A stretch of DNA of 64,000 bases from the NCBI GenBank assembly GCA_019055375.1, contig JAHQIW010006328.1, positions 1 through 64,000 of the forward strand, in the 5' to 3' direction. The notes beneath the pieces are model-generated. The model worked only from the letters and a program-made list of their open reading frames with translations, had not been told where the DNA came from and did no database searches. The translations under genes were made by a program, and so were the position numbers. Below, in pieces: positions 11,590 to 24,320 of this stretch. Origin of the DNA: Parelaphostrongylus tenuis (lineage: Eukaryota > Nematoda > Chromadorea > Rhabditida > Metastrongylidae). How positions within the stretch are numbered: position 1 is the first letter of the stretch; the number at the start of each line of letters is the position of its first letter.

Positions 11590-14500
11590 CATTGCATTCT
11601 TATAGACTCTATCATTAACCACACCATTACCTCCCCAACCGCGCAATGTTATGCTTGAAATATGCCACACTATCATAGCATTTACTCCAGCTGCTGTAAA
11701 TTATACAAGAACCACTCCGGTTGTTAGTGGTAGTTATTATGAGTCACATGCTTGTTAAACTAGGCTTACCTTTCGTGACTTGAGCACGTATAAATACGGC
11801 GTTTTCGAAGGCAAATGGTCTTTAGAAGAGCTCAAATCTTGCACTTCAAGCCTATACAGCAAGCCCGTTAATTCAAAAAAAAAAAAGAAACGAAAAAATT
11901 AACGAGTCAGCCACATGCAGCAGATAGTTAGTCAAACATTAATAAGAATTATTGTGGTAATTCCAATAGAATTAAAGCACTAATATTTCAGCCCTTACGC
12001 TGGTTACTATTGCACATATTTTCAGGTTGCTGCGGCTCCAATCATTAGCTGGAAAACTGAAATGTTAACCATTTTGGTTTCTCAGTTGCGATTTCAACAT
12101 CTTTTGCGGAAGAAGTTTTGTAGACTCTCAAACATTTTGGTTTGCTGGACACTAATAGAATGGTAATATTACTCAAAAATCTGTACATATGGAAAAGAGC
12201 CTACACGGTTTTATTAATTCTGTTCTACTGCTTCTACTTAATTGTCCTAAACTCGCATCTCCAAATGCTAAAATTTACCCTGTTTTTTCTAAACATAATG
12301 AGGTGAATCTCTTTGGTAACCATCTAAAATAGAAATAGCCTTACCATCCATCTTCTGATGTCTTTCGTCCTTTGATGAGCGAAATATAAAGGTTAACTCC
12401 CACTTTCACAATCACTCGTTTCTTGTGATTGATCGGGGCAGTAGGTTGCTCTCCTACCTTTTCTAGCAGTGGATGAACTTGAAAATAATACTTCACCTCC
12501 GAGATCCTAGGTCGAAGCGTTTTAGTGAGGAACAGTAGTGATCCTAAGATAGAAGTAGGTTTGCTTTCACCCCAAACTAACTTAGTCTTGAAGTTCTCCG
12601 AGCAATGAAAGACCCTGTATCGCTAAGTGAAGCTGTAAAGCTTGCACCTGTGGCCAACATCACTATCTGGAGAACATATATTTTATTCATAGCAACTCAT
12701 TTTCATAAAAAAAAGTCCGGAATAAATTATAATGTACACAACTTCGACAACACTTTCTCATCAGTCAACAGAGTTTTAATCTCTTTAACTATCGAATCAC
12801 CACAAAAACTTCTGCGAAAAACTTTGTCCGGTGGAAAAGAAAAGAAAACACGAGTGTGAAATCTACTATACACTCCAGGAAAAAAAAAAACGTTATCGTC
12901 TCCTTGTTGCCGTAGCTCACTAAAAAGCGTTTTTCGAAATCAAACATACAATGAGCACAAATTTTTTCAGCTATCGAATAACTACTGAAAGCTTAATGAA
13001 GAGCCTGTGCTCGAAGAGAAAGCCACGAAAATGTGCGTGCACAGTGAGTGGTGCACGTGATTTTGAAAAGGTTAAAATTTAGCAATCCTTATGAACAACA
13101 ACCAAAGCGAGTCAAAGGGAACAGCGCCAATGTACACAGGTGTATGCTATTTCTCTGGTTGACCTTTTCCGCAAGATATGAACTCTACAGTGTACATGTC
13201 CCAACCAAACCCTCTTGAAGTGGGCCTTTCTCAAAGGATTCTACTTGCCTTTCCTTCCTCTCCTTCTATGAACGAAACAGAGAAGCAACAATTCCAGGCA
13301 ATCCAGCAAGGTTTAGCTCTGTTCGAGTCTCTACAAAAAACTAACACTGAAACGGGCATTGAAAAACATTGAAATTCGATTTAGATGGCACAGATTGAAG
13401 TTCCAGTTTTATTCGGCAAAAATTTCCATCAGAGGAGCCGGTCATTGCAGTAATAATACGTATCATTCTTTGAGGATATTTAGCCGTCAAGCTCGCTGGC
13501 TCTTAACCCAACAAACTTCTCCTGGTGGTCCATACGGGTCGAAAAAGTTTCGGCAGCTCGCTGCACTAGAACAGATGCTCTTAAAACGGTTTTGACAAAT
13601 GCATGAGACGAAGTTATGGTGGAAAGGTTTGCGAGCAACGTTGATATTTTTTCGCAAGCAGCTATGTAAATGTATAGAGGCCGAAGAAGGCAAATTGGAG
13701 AATTTGATGCAGACTTTTTTGCTTAGTGTTATAATTGCCGATTCAAAAAACGTTTTTACTACTCAAATCTGATGATTTAATTAGCTTCCGCAGCAATTTT
13801 CTACTTCTGAAATATCCTAAAAAATTGTCAGTTTTTCCACACCCCATACATATACATGTGTAAAACTCAACAACTATAATTTGTCCTGAACTTTTGCATA
13901 AAAAGATTCACGCTGCTCTGCTGTAGCACGGTGTATTGAGCATGAATTGAGAATGCGGAAGTATTGACGAAATTAACACTTTTTAATCCGCTTTTGTAGC
14001 ATTGTCTAAGTGCAGTAGAGTTCTTTTGTTAATGAATATTAATAAGTAAAGCTGTTTTTATAGTGAAGCTCTTTTGATAGCCCTTGCCGTGTCACTGAAA
14101 AAAAATCAAGCGACAGTGATAAATCCACAAAGTTATTAACTTGAGAGGATCAAAATATGGTTACAGGAATACTGTCACAGTTAGAGAAGTCTTGGCGTAA
14201 TAAACTTAACCGAATTACAATATTTGTCAATGCTGTCTCAACTTCCCAAATTTTAAAGACACCTAGGAAACCACCGAGACATAAAAAATGCACTTGCATT
14301 AATAAAGGAAGGGAGAACAGGGGGAGGGGGTAGCGAGGGGTTGGGTATATCAACGTGCCGAACCCCTCGCATTATTCCCACTTGACTCCAGCCGAGAGCT
14401 TACCTGACTGCTGCTGGCTCGGTGATGTTTGTGCAATTTTTCATCGGCTTCCATAGACAACTAAACTTGTTCCCGCCTCATTTCGGAAACTATCAATACC

Positions 14501-14795
14501 TCCATCTAAACCGATTGTCGTTATACAACTAATATTTCCATTCGAATGAAGAGATTTTGGCAAACGTCACGTCAAGTTTTTCAAAGTACGTCTGTTGCGC
14601 TGTTCAGGTGCAAATGCTCTATACCTTCTACTACACTGCTTCTTTAGTTGCCAGCCACTCAACCACATTATTGTCAGCATTTCGCAATTTTTTCTGACAG
14701 CAAAGCAGAGTTCGAATCGAATGAGGAAGTCCGAATTGAATGGCAGGAGTAATGGGATTCGCACAGTAAAAAAGTTACTGTGAAGACAGATCCGT
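11590..14795. repeat. Inverted repeat 1, left arm (with about 1 kb insertion)
   Basis: Pairs in reverse complement with 15955-17870. Examples are 12607-12624 with 16865-16882 (GACCCTGTATCGCTAAGT exact), 13020-13250 with 16265-16480, 14640-14790 with 15960-16090 and 11660-11690 with about 17725-17755. About 13560-14585 has no partner and includes a member of another module family: 13900-14000 resembles 3300-3420. The repeat is imperfect and therefore old. Confidence 0.8.
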
Positions 14796-15954
14796 GTAGT
14801 TTGCAACAATGTTGTATGGTTTTTGAAGTGGTCTTACAGCATTAGTAATATTGGAAAAATCCCAAAACTTTCTTAAGGCAAATTCGAACTAGGTATAAAA
14901 TATGAGTCTTCCGCAATATCACTTTATCATCTGACTCGTAATTTGGAGACCGGCAGAGTCATCTAATCGTAGACAGTCAGAAGAGACGCCCCTTTGAAAG
15001 AAATTACTCATTTGGAAGTCCACACACATCTCAAAGAAAAAGCAGTTGATTGGGTACTGGATTTGAATCACCGCGATTGCGAAAAGTATTGCATGCTTAT
15101 CTCGTGCAAACTCATGAATCGAAAGAATTTTGATTATTTGTTTGGGAAATGAATAAGAGTCAGTTTTTGGAAAAAATACAATCTTTTTGCTCCAAACTAA
15201 CAGAAATGGCGTAATTGTGCTCTGTGCTCAAAGTTAGAAGTTTATCACCCATACGCAGTATTCTGAATATGAAAACGAAAATCCGTTAGACTATAAAGCC
15301 TTAATTGCGCGTACATTCAGAATCCATTTGCCTCCGTGATGTGTGTGGTGGTTTGCCCGTAGAAGAGCAATTTTTTAGCGGTAGCGATCCTCTGTCTGAG
15401 CCACTGCTGTTGCACTGGAGGGCAGTTGAAAATTGAAAATGTTAAAATTTTTACGACAGATCCCTTGAGGAAAAAAAACGAAAAAAAGCGTTTTAGGAAA
15501 GCCGTCTATCTTTCAGTTTCGGCATGGTTAAGACATCTGAGAGAAGTGAAATTCTGGGACAATCTCCCACTAGGATTAGAAAATTGCAGAAAATTTGGGA
15601 CAATATATCTAGAATTGAACGGAAAGCGACGGTGATATAGACACATCGAAATCCTCCAGCTATAACGGCAATGAACTATTCAAACCTGTGTGAGCTACTC
15701 GTTAAAACAATTAAACAATTAGCATATGTAACAGCAAAACAAACAAACCCGTCATTGTGCCAGATCTAAATCTCTCAAAGTATCAGTCAACGGAAAAAAA
15801 TTTGGCAAACTGAGAATGACATAGAATGCTCAGTTTTCAGTCGGGCGAGCAATGTTTGCTCCACTTCCTGTTAAAACGGCAAACCACTGATCTATAGATG
15901 TCGTACTAACAAGTAACTTGTGTAATAAACTCGTCTTTAGCACTTCACGCTTTA
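14796..15954. other. Spacer of inverted repeat 1
   Basis: About 1.16 kb without recognisable coding, RNA or transposon motifs. AT-rich. Confidence 0.4.
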
Positions 15955-17870
15955 TGGATCTGTCTTCACAGTGTTTTTTATTACTGCGCGAGCCCCTATA
16001 CTCCTACCATCAATTCGAACTCTGCTTTGATATCAGAAAAAATTGCGAAATGCTGACACCAATATAGTTGAGTGGCTGAAAATTGTAAGAAGCAGTGCAG
16101 TAAAGGGTACAAAGCATTTACACCTAAACAACGCAGCGTTTGTCAGTGCCCATCTTAGTGCTAGTTTTTTGTGGGACCCGAATGGAGGCAAAACTTGTCG
16201 GGTTGCCTGGATTGTTGTTTTCTTGTTTTGTTCACAGAAGGAAAAAAAGGAAAGCAAGTAGGATTCTGAGAGAAAGGCCCACTTCAAGGTGGTCTGATTG
16301 CGACATGTACACTGTAGGGACCATGTCTTGGGAAAAGGTCAACCACAGAAATGGCATAGACCTGTATACATTGGCGTTGTTCCCTTTGACTCGCCTTGGT
16401 TATTGTTCATAAGAAATGCTAATTTCAACCCTTCTGGGACCACGTGCACCATTCATTGTGCACGCACATTTTCGCGGTTTTCTCGTCGAGCACAAGCTCT
16501 CCATAAGACTTTCAGTATTTATTCGATAGCTGAAAAAATTTGCACTGATGGTATGTTTGACTTCAAAAAACACTTTTTAGTGAGCTGGGGTAGCAATGAG
16601 ACGACAACGTTTTTTTCTTTTGAGTGTGCAATATATTTTGCACTCGCGTTCTCCTGGCTCTTCCACGAGACAAAGTTTTTTCACTGAAGTTTTAGTGGTC
16701 AATCGTTAGTTTGAGAAACGAAAATTCTGCTGAGTGTTGAGAAAGTGTTGTCAAAGTTGTGCACATTGTAATTTATTTGGGCATTTTTTTGTGAAAATGA
16801 GTTGCGATAAATAAAAAGTATGTTTTCCAGATTGTGATGTTAGTCACAGGTGCAAACTAGACAGCTTTACTTAGCGATACAGGGTCGGTAATTGTTTGGG
16901 GAGCTTTGAGAGTAAGTGAATTTGGGAGAATGGCAAACCTACTTCTATTTCAACAAACTACTGTTCTTCACTAAAACGCTTCAACTTAGGATCTTGAAGG
17001 TGAAGTCTTATTTTCGAGTCCATCGTGATTGTTAAGGCGGTAGTTAACATTTATATTTCGCTAATTAGAGGGACAAAGACATCAAAAGATGAATTTCTAC
17101 TTCAGATCGCCGCCGGAGAAAAACACCTCGTTATGCTAGATAAACACGATAAATTTTAGTATTTGGAGATGGGAGTTTAGGACAGTCAAGTAGAAGCAGT
17201 AGAACAGAATCAATAACACTTTCTACGTTTCTTTTAATATGTACTGATTTTGGGTAATATTGACCATTTTATTAGCTTCTGGTGGACCAAAATGTTCGAG
17301 AGTCTACAAAACTTCCTCCGCAAAAGATGTTCGAATCACAAATGGGAAAGCAAAATGGTTACGTTTTTTTCGCTTGATATTTGGAGCAGTAACAGCGTGA
17401 AAAAATGAGCAATAGCAACCAGCATATAGGCCGAAATATTGTAGTGCTTTTTCCTATGGGAATCACCACAACAATTTTTGTTGATGTTTGACTAAATATC
17501 TGTGGCATGTGGCTAATTCGTTGATTTCTTCACTCCTGGCTTTTGAACTAGCGTGCTTGCACTATAGACTTGAAGGATAAGATTTGAGGGCTTTTATATC
17601 ATTTGCCTTCGGGAAACCATGTATTTTTACAATCTCATGTCACGGAACGTAGGCCGACTTCTATAAACATTTTACTCAAAATTGCTACAACTAACATCCG
17701 GAGTGGCTCTTGAGTATTCTATAGCAGTTGGAGTAAATGCTATGATAGTGTGGCATATTAGAAATTATTCTATTTTGTGATGCGGGAAAGGGTAATGAAG
17801 TGGTTCCCTGATAGAGTCCGTAAGAATGCAATGTTCAGTCCTCTTCTCACCTGCTACAGCGATGTGCATT
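15955..17870. repeat. Inverted repeat 1, right arm
   Basis: Reverse-complement partner of 11590-14795, lacking the 1 kb insertion. The spacer is about 14796-15954. Several open frames of 70-130 codons in 16040-16690 are mutually overlapping on both strands, and I regard them as chance openings in a repeat. Confidence 0.8.
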
Positions 17871-18665
17871 TTCTCAATCCCACAGATGTAAGCTGTTGAT
17901 GGATTACTAGCAGGCAAGGGGAAAAGCTCTGTAATGCGAAAATTATGCTCGATAACGCGTGACGCATTCAAAACACAATTTTATTTTTCCTGCTCCAGCG
18001 CAATAAAAAAGTGTTTTTAAAAAAGCAAACATATTTCTAGACTCTACGAGATTCACGGTGTTTAATGGTCTGTTTTATTTGTAAAACATGAATACGATAA
18101 TGCAGTGTGCGTGAAATTTATTATTATTTTGAGCGCCAAAGCGTTTTGAGACGGCCCTTTGGGAAACAGGTGCATTTCTAAATTCTGCGGGATTTAGCGT
18201 TCGAATATTTACTAATAGTATAATAAAAATTCGTCTCGCAGAAAAAAATTCGTTCAGATGTGCCTGTCCGCTAATTTAAAAAAACCGGTGTTTTGCTACT
18301 AACAAACGAGGAAGTTCTCTTCAATGGCCATGAAAATCCAGTTCATTAGGGATTTTTTCGGTGTAGCAGTACCAAAATGTGACAGAATTGAAATGATAAA
18401 TAGAAATAAAGAATTAAAAAGAACTACTTGCATACCTTAGCAGTTCGTCGTGACGGCTGCAGGGCCTATCTTCAGGAGAGAGTGGTCGCGTGGCGCCGTG
18501 ACGATGTTGCTGACGAGAATAGCGGGGCAAATCGATATTGGTCATGAAATAGCATCTTTGGAATGGTGGGCGGAGTCACTGAGCTAGAGGGGATTAGAGA
18601 TAGTTGCACGGCAGGAGGGTCCAAAAGTGAGCACATGTGCATACATGTTCATGCTTGTGTTTGTT
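17830..18665. repeat. Inverted repeat 2, left arm
   Basis: Pairs in reverse complement with 25920-26740; paired positions sum to about 44560. Shared blocks include CGTCACGGC-like and GGGCGGAGTCACTGAGCTAG-like sequence at about 18550-18590 with 25990-26020, and GGAAACAGGTGCATTTCT with its complement at 26404-26421. It abuts the outer end of inverted repeat 1. Confidence 0.75.
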
Positions 18666-18689
18666 CGCGTTTCTAACACGTTAGGAGCC

Positions 18690-18714
18690 ATATGGGTCAA
18701 ACTGACCCATGGTT
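18690..18714. repeat. Short perfect hairpin
   Basis: ATGGGTCA-AAC-TGACCCAT is a perfect 8-base stem with a 3-base loop, extended imperfectly by CCAT and GG. It lies just outside inverted repeat 2. It may be the end of a transposon or a chance palindrome. Confidence 0.5.
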
Positions 18715-19440
18715 CGTTCTTCACGCACCAAAGTTTTATACGGTGTAAGCATAAAAAGTGGAAAAGGGGAAATATTACATGTAAATTAGATTTCTAGAAG
18801 AATATTATCACTATCCAATAATGAAATATCACTAAGCGAATTCTATGAAGGTTTTCATGCGTTTTCCTGTTGAAAGAACGTCATTTGTCAATAAATCAAT
18901 TGTTTTCGAACACGAGAAACCACACCTTTGCAAAAACGAAATCATTACCAATCGTTATTTAACATTTGTTTCTCTTTTTTTCTCTAGGTTCTTATGATCG
19001 TTCGATAGCTCGAAAAATGCCGATTCTCATGATATGTTTGATCTATGATTCGACTTTCATACTACGTTTTCCTAACCAATTAAACAAAAGGTTCTGCAAT
19101 CTTACTCCATTTTGTGGACTTTGCAGAGGAAATTTTGATGTTTCATAATAGAATTTAAATTATACTGGATGGAATATTGCCAGAGGAACACAAAAAGAAG
19201 TATTTTTAGTGAACAGGATCTTCTCAAGATGTCCACTATCCTTTATGAACTAAGTGGAATGCAGTCCCATCGTGTAAAATGTGTTCTTGATTTTCTTCCT
19301 TTTTCATTCAGCAGGGCATTTTTATCAGGATATTAGTAGTCAATCAACAGCTTAAAAATGGAAATTTAAGTACTAAGTCTATTTCAAGAGGAAATCGACA
19401 TACTAAGCTTTACTAACAAAAAAAAAATAATTTTGTGCTC
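18715..19440. other. Stretch without recognised feature
   Basis: Only short unremarkable open frames. No partner was found in 25440-25920, so one side of the inverted repeat 2 interval is unique here. Confidence 0.35.
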
Positions 19441-19726
19441 GAGAGCGCATATGCAATCGTTGAGGTGGTTGTATCGCACACGAGGCCATTGGTTCGATCT
19501 TGCGCTCATGCCTCACCAAGCTTTCCATCCCTTCTTTCTGGTAAATTGTACCATACTCGTCTAGGAGCATAAGCAGCACTGGGGCTCAAAATCTCGGTAG
19601 GCCATCGCGAATCATTGTACACGCCAAACATGCATTCAATCACCCCAAACGCGAATGTAATTTGCAGGTTATTGCTTGGCGCACCCCTCAAAGATTCTTC
19701 GATACGAAGATATTTATCCTTCTATT
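19441..19726 (+). mobile_element. tRNA-derived SINE, family S (copy 1)
   Basis: A degenerate tRNA-like head (GCGCATATGCAATCGTTGAG at the A box, GGTTCGATCTT at the B box) is followed by the family body: CACCAAGC, then GTACACGCC, GCATTCAATCACC and a CTTTATCC-like end. The same order occurs in the copies at 39072, 43593, 45490 and 23423. The heads keep a recognisable polymerase III promoter layout, which is the basis for calling these SINEs. Confidence 0.7.
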
Positions 19727-19972
19727 ATTTTGTTTTAAAAGTGCGCTGTTTCAGCACCACCGCGAACTTTGTTCAACCTTGTAACGGATCTTGTATTCTA
19801 AGCATACTTCATCGGCGCGAAAGGATTGAATATTTTCGTAGAGAGTTCTATATTCAAATTTCCTTCAAAAAATGGTCGCATCCAAAAAAAAGCAGGAGGA
19901 AACGAGCGGTTTGGAAAACTTTTGAGAGCATCGAAGATGTAGTAAAGAGGACAAAGAACACGACTTAGTGCA

Positions 19973-20436
19973 CCACCCTTTCGACTCGTCGAACTCGGTT
20001 GCTACGTAAGCAGGATGAAAAATCACGTAGCGATATCGAACGCACAGTCGAAAGGTCGATGCTCGGAGTAGCCCTTATCTCGCAAATGAGAGAAAGGATA
20101 CGAAGTCCCGACCTACGTTAAAGATCGAAGATCTAGGACACCGTTCTACACTCCTGGATATCGCAAATAAAAAGGGCCGGACATGTGATGAGCTTCAACG
20201 GCAACCGATGGACGAGAGCCGTTACCGACTGGATACCTCGGGACATCAAGAGCTCTACAGGAAGTCGACCGACCCGATGGTCCGGTTTTTTCACGAAGGC
20301 AGAGAAAAAATGTAATGCTCAGCGAGTCCCTAGAACGAGGAGGACCCACTGGGCCACTCGTGCGCGCGATAGAGAAAAATGGAAGGGTTGCTGGTACCCG
20401 CTCGAGTCGCTCGACGATCAACGGGACGACAGCTGA
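19973..20436 (+). pseudogene. RTE-type non-LTR retrotransposon, C-terminal relic
   Basis: One frame reads through the C-terminal region typical of RTE-clade reverse transcriptases of nematodes. It shows RLLRKQDEKSRSDIERTVER, then MLGVALISQMRERIRSPDLR, then AGHVMSFNGNRWTRAVTDW, IPRDIK, TRWSGFF and THWATRARDREKW, and ends with a stop after DDQRDDS. Two in-frame stops (about 20117-20140) show that it is dead. The polymerase core and endonuclease domain are absent upstream, so this is a 5-prime truncated insertion, as is usual for target-primed elements. Confidence 0.8.
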
Positions 20437-21284
20437 TATATGGTGATCCCAAAAACTGCTCTTCATTAAAAGATATACTTGTGAAGGCAGAGCCTTTTAG
20501 CTGCTCTTTTCTCTTCGTTTCGAAGACTTTGCAAACGTAGATCTAAAAAGCCCATTCTTTGCATTTTTGCCACTAAAATTTCCTACTTCTTCGATGTCGT
20601 GAATATTTTGTTGAAAATATTTATTGAACGGTCAAAAACTAAACCAATCACATCGATCATAAGCATGCTAAAAACTATCCACTCGGAGTGTTTGTACCCT
20701 TCCTCACAGCTTTACTCAATAGTCTTTTGCGATCCAACTCTCTTCTGTTCCTCGCATATGTTTGCCTGCCCTTCAATTAGGTCGCAATAATTGGTCAGTG
20801 GCAGCTCGTTAAAGTTGGCTAACTCCTTGCAAGTGGGCATTACGTCGCTCTGAACACCTGCTTGTCGTCATCAAAGGGCAGGGTTTTAGGTGAGAGGATT
20901 TTACATAACCCAGTATCTGAGACAAATGCATTGTCTCCCATGCTGTAATCAGCTTCATCACCGGTCTCCGTTTCGGCACTGCGAACACGCCATCTAGAAG
21001 ATAAATTACTCACATGGGTAAGGAGGAATGATATCCATCGGAAGCTAATAGCAGATCAGCTCTCTCTTGTAGATATGGGCAAGATGCAATCGGCTACACA
21101 TGATTTTGTTGAAGTTATTCGAAGAGGATGGAACCCAATAATGCACAGTAATTCCTTAAGATTAATCAACTAAAAAGGAATGCACAAAGCACCTCAACAA
21201 TCGCCTTTGTCCAGTGACAAACGCTGCTTTGATAAATGGTGTTTATAGCGCAATACAAAATGACAAAATTGCTTATAGCCTTTG
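20437..21284. other. Stretch without recognised feature
   Basis: AT-rich, with short open frames only. The first part may be the untranslated end of the RTE element. Nothing else was recognised. Confidence 0.35.
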
Positions 21285-21508
21285 AAGGATAAAAGGACAA
21301 AGGATAAAGCTCACTAAGCTAATCAGTTCCTGAGGGATACGCCATGCATTTGCCCTCGAATTTTTCACTTCGAGTGAGGTGAATTAATGCACATTTGGCC
21401 TTTGCAAAGACTCGCTGTGGCCTCCCGCTCAATCGAGTCACTGCTGCTTATCCTCCCACACAAACTGAGACCAATCCGGTTCCAATCTACCGATCCCGGA
21501 TGGATGGT
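21285..21508 (-). mobile_element. SINE family S, 5-prime truncated copy
   Basis: In reverse complement it shows the family body and the CTTTATCC-TTTATCC end, but the tRNA-like head is missing. It sits exactly at the outer end of inverted repeat 3. Confidence 0.65.
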
Positions 21509-22340
21509 GAAACATTACTCCTCTCTTTGAGTAGTTTTTTTTTATAGAACTTCTCCTCCACTGCGTTGTATGAAAAAACGAGTCTCACTAGGTAATGTTA
21601 AAAAACAAAGAGAAAGCCCAAAATTTGATGAGAGTTGAATTCACTAGAATCTCAATAAGATAACTAGACGAATGGATATAGTTACATGGGCAGCCAATGA
21701 AAATTTTTGACTCATGTGGATTAACGCAGTTGCTGCGTATCTCTCAACATTATGAAATAAAAAAAATCACACAGGGGTAGATTTATGCTCATCAATTACT
21801 CAGAGACCAAAACTCAGAGTAGAATCAAAAGAGAATCCAGCCAGAGAAAATTACTTCGAATAGGAGTGCAAAAGTGGCAGATGGTCAGAAAATGATGAAG
21901 TGCCTTGAGAATAGTAGGTTCCCTTTATTTATACGCTTCAAACTTCTCTTTCAGAACGAAACACACGATACATGAAAGGTGTCAAAGAACGAAAAACTAG
22001 AAAGTGGACAGACTTTTCCATTACCTTCATCACCTCTCCTACTGGTATTTTGTTGTACCACCACTTGACCAACGTCGGCCTCTGAATATGCTTTGCATAA
22101 CCGAACTCATGCAGTATGTGCAATGTAAACCTATGAAGAAAAATACTGAGCTCGCATTATTTTAAGGAAGGGAACAAATAACATAAGAACATCATTGAAT
22201 TTCTCGCTCACGCCAGCCAAACAACGCGCTTCTCTTCTCAAAGTTGACGGGGTGTCCTCGTTTTCGAGACAGACTTCGTCGAGTTTTGGCAATGCTTATT
22301 ACATATAGCTTGATGGCAATCGAATTGAAAATTCCTCGCA
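21509..22340. repeat. Inverted repeat 3, left arm
   Basis: Pairs in reverse complement with 24290-25430. Blocks pair in order: 21505-21600 with 25340-25430, 21660-21720 with 25190-25270, 21860-21920 with 24985-25060, 21950-22130 with 24775-24965, and 22160-22310 with 24300 and 24610-24750. The partner is longer because of a SINE-like insertion. A minus-strand frame of 61 codons here and its partner frame at 24768 are both open, but their substitutions are not obviously constrained. Confidence 0.8.
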
Positions 22341-22499
22341 AAATCATTCTCAGCTAGTCTCCCTGTGCTGATAATTTACAAAGACTTGTGAAAATTTCAC
22401 GTGTCATCTCGACTGCTTTCTGAGAATTTCGAATACTTTATGGATGCCTTGGAAAGTTGGTAGAGGTGGCTTCTGTTCCATCGTGGATTGCCGAGTCTT

Positions 22500-22890
22500 G
22501 GCGTCCTCTAAAGTGTTCGGTGATTGACTGCAAGAAAGCATTTGGACGAGAGCGGGGTCTTACCAACAAGCTGTCCATTCTTTATAGATCGATAAAAATC
22601 TGTACGTAGAGAGCAAAACGCTCGCATTACCGTCAATTAGTCGGCGAGGTATTGCATCAAAATACATTTTACGCTTGATCAATTTATGAAAGGCACAATG
22701 ACGTTAGTGCCAGATCTAGAAGAGTTTGCTCTTTATTGTAAAGTTTTTTTTCGATAAGTGATTTCTTCACCAGTCTCGCAATCGAAAACGATTCTCGCTT
22801 AGTTGTGATAGCTTTCTCAGCTCTTGAAGTAGAAACTGAAGTTGACGGTATCGAACTCAGTCAATTTCTTTGCTATCGTTCTCTTAGGCT
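22500..22890 (+). pseudogene. RTE-like reverse transcriptase core relic
   Basis: Fragments of reverse transcriptase blocks appear in order. VIDCKKAFG (22520 on) fits palm motif A. LTNKLSILYRSIKI follows, then SRRGIASKY in another frame in place of the usual RRGIRQGD block. NFFAIVLLG (about 22863-22889) lies where FADDIVL is expected, but without the catalytic DD. Several frameshifts are needed. The order and spacing fit an RTE-type polymerase, but each motif alone is weak. It may be part of the same dead family as the relic at 19973. Confidence 0.4.
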
Positions 22891-23023
22891 TTTGAAGAAA
22901 AAAATCATTTTATGTCCTGCAGTGATGGTTACGATGAATATATGAGCTCCTTACATTTCATGATATGCTAGGCTGTTCATTTATTTTCGTCTCAGTTACC
23001 CTCTAGTACACTGTTGCCTTAGG

Positions 23024-23140
23024 TTAAAGAGAAGGAGGTTCATGGGGATGATGAAGTCGACACTAAAGAGATGCATGTTGCAGAGGAGGACTATTCAGAA
23101 GAAAATCGAAGAAATAATTCCTCATCTAAAATCGGATCCT
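23024..23140 (+). other. Unassigned acidic open segment
   Basis: Preceded by TTGCCTTAG, which resembles a 3-prime splice site, the frame reads VKEKEVHGDDEVDTKEMHVA and continues acidic to a stop at about 23140. A second, basic frame is open over the same bases. No family was recognised. It could be an exon fragment or chance. Confidence 0.15.
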
Positions 23141-23422
23141 TTTGAACTTTCCTCCAAGAAATCACAGGGCTGTTCATAAGATTTTTCAAGCCGAATACGC
23201 ACCTTTATTATTCCGCAGAGTGTTTGGCTCTTGCAACATCTCTGATGAATTGATACCTCACCAGTATATCAGTATCTTTTCAACTGATGGCGGAGATTTT
23301 ACCGTTATTCATTCTTGTCCACTGGTCAAGGGTCCTTCCCAGAGAAAATAGAAGTAATTTGTGAGAATATCTAATGCCACGCTTGTTATACCGCCATAAC
23401 AACTGCTGAATAATATAAAACA

Positions 23423-23700
23423 AGATAAAGCTTTCGGTGTTGATCAATTTCTGAGCTATGCGCCTTGCATTCCTCTTGGAATTTCTGACTTCGTTTGAGG
23501 TGATTGAATGCATTTCTGGCCTTTACCATGACTCGCGGTGACCTCCCGCTTTACCGAATCCATGCTGCTTATCCTCCCAGGTAAGTCTAAGAGCAGTGTG
23601 CTATCAAGTTACCTACCCCGACAAAACGGACGACTTGTTGAGTGATCGAGCCATTGACTTTGTGTGCAACGCACAGCAGCCTCAACCACTGCACCACATG
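23423..23700 (-). mobile_element. SINE family S, near full-length copy
   Basis: In reverse complement, CATGTGGTGCAGTGGTTGAG gives an A-box-like start and ATGGCTCGATC a B-box-like match. The family body follows, with CTCCCAGG-like, TGAATGCATT and GATCAATTTC blocks and the GCTTTATC end at 23423. Confidence 0.7.
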
Positions 23701-24289
23701 TTGCTGACTGATATGCAATCGACTAATATCGTAAAAAAAAAATCAGAAGTAGTCATTTGTGATGGAAGCCATATTTGTTGATCTAAGAACTATTTTGTAA
23801 TTTCTCTCCACCAATTAATTCCACTCAAAGTGTCGCTGTAAGAAAAGTCACACGTTTGACGAAATGATTTGCACTGAAGTGTTCCTATTCCTCTGTTACT
23901 TTAGTATGCTTACAACGAGCGAAATTTTTCATTACTAATAAATTTTTGAGTGTATTATGTCTAAAATTTTTCTCAAGCTGTCCATGAGAACTGTGAAGCC
24001 ATTCATCTAGCTTTGTTTCATAAAATCCGATTATTGCTATTAATATGGGAGACTTTGAATGTGTTCGATCATTAAATACATCTTTATTCCGACGTTCAGC
24101 TGGAAAATTTCATATACAGCTGTTGAAATCTTAAAACAAAGTCCTTTTTTGTAATTTTGCCTTTGCTCATAAATCTCTTGTATTCTGCCTTCTAGGGAAA
24201 CGTGTAAAAAAAAACTGGTTTTTCTTCTGAAGTAACCATAGCCGTTGAATTGGTCATTGATAGATTACACTCTGTCTGATGAAATCGGC
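23701..24289. other. Stretch without recognised feature
   Basis: AT-rich interior of inverted repeat 3, with no motif recognised. Confidence 0.35.
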
Positions 24290-24320
24290 TGTAATCAAGC
24301 TATATTTGACGTAATTCTTT

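Noticed and set aside
16033..16687. Cluster of overlapping open frames of 72-129 codons on both strands
   Set aside because: They lie in an inverted-repeat arm, overlap in several frames, are interrupted in the partner arm and show no domain.
20146..20466. 106-codon minus-strand frame
   Set aside because: Antisense shadow of the RTE C-terminal relic on the plus strand.
22400..22520. Minus-strand exon-like reading after TTTCTTGCAG, with ATG and a 40-codon frame
   Set aside because: It overlaps in antisense the plus-strand reverse-transcriptase motif VIDCKKAFG, which is the better explanation, and no donor follows.
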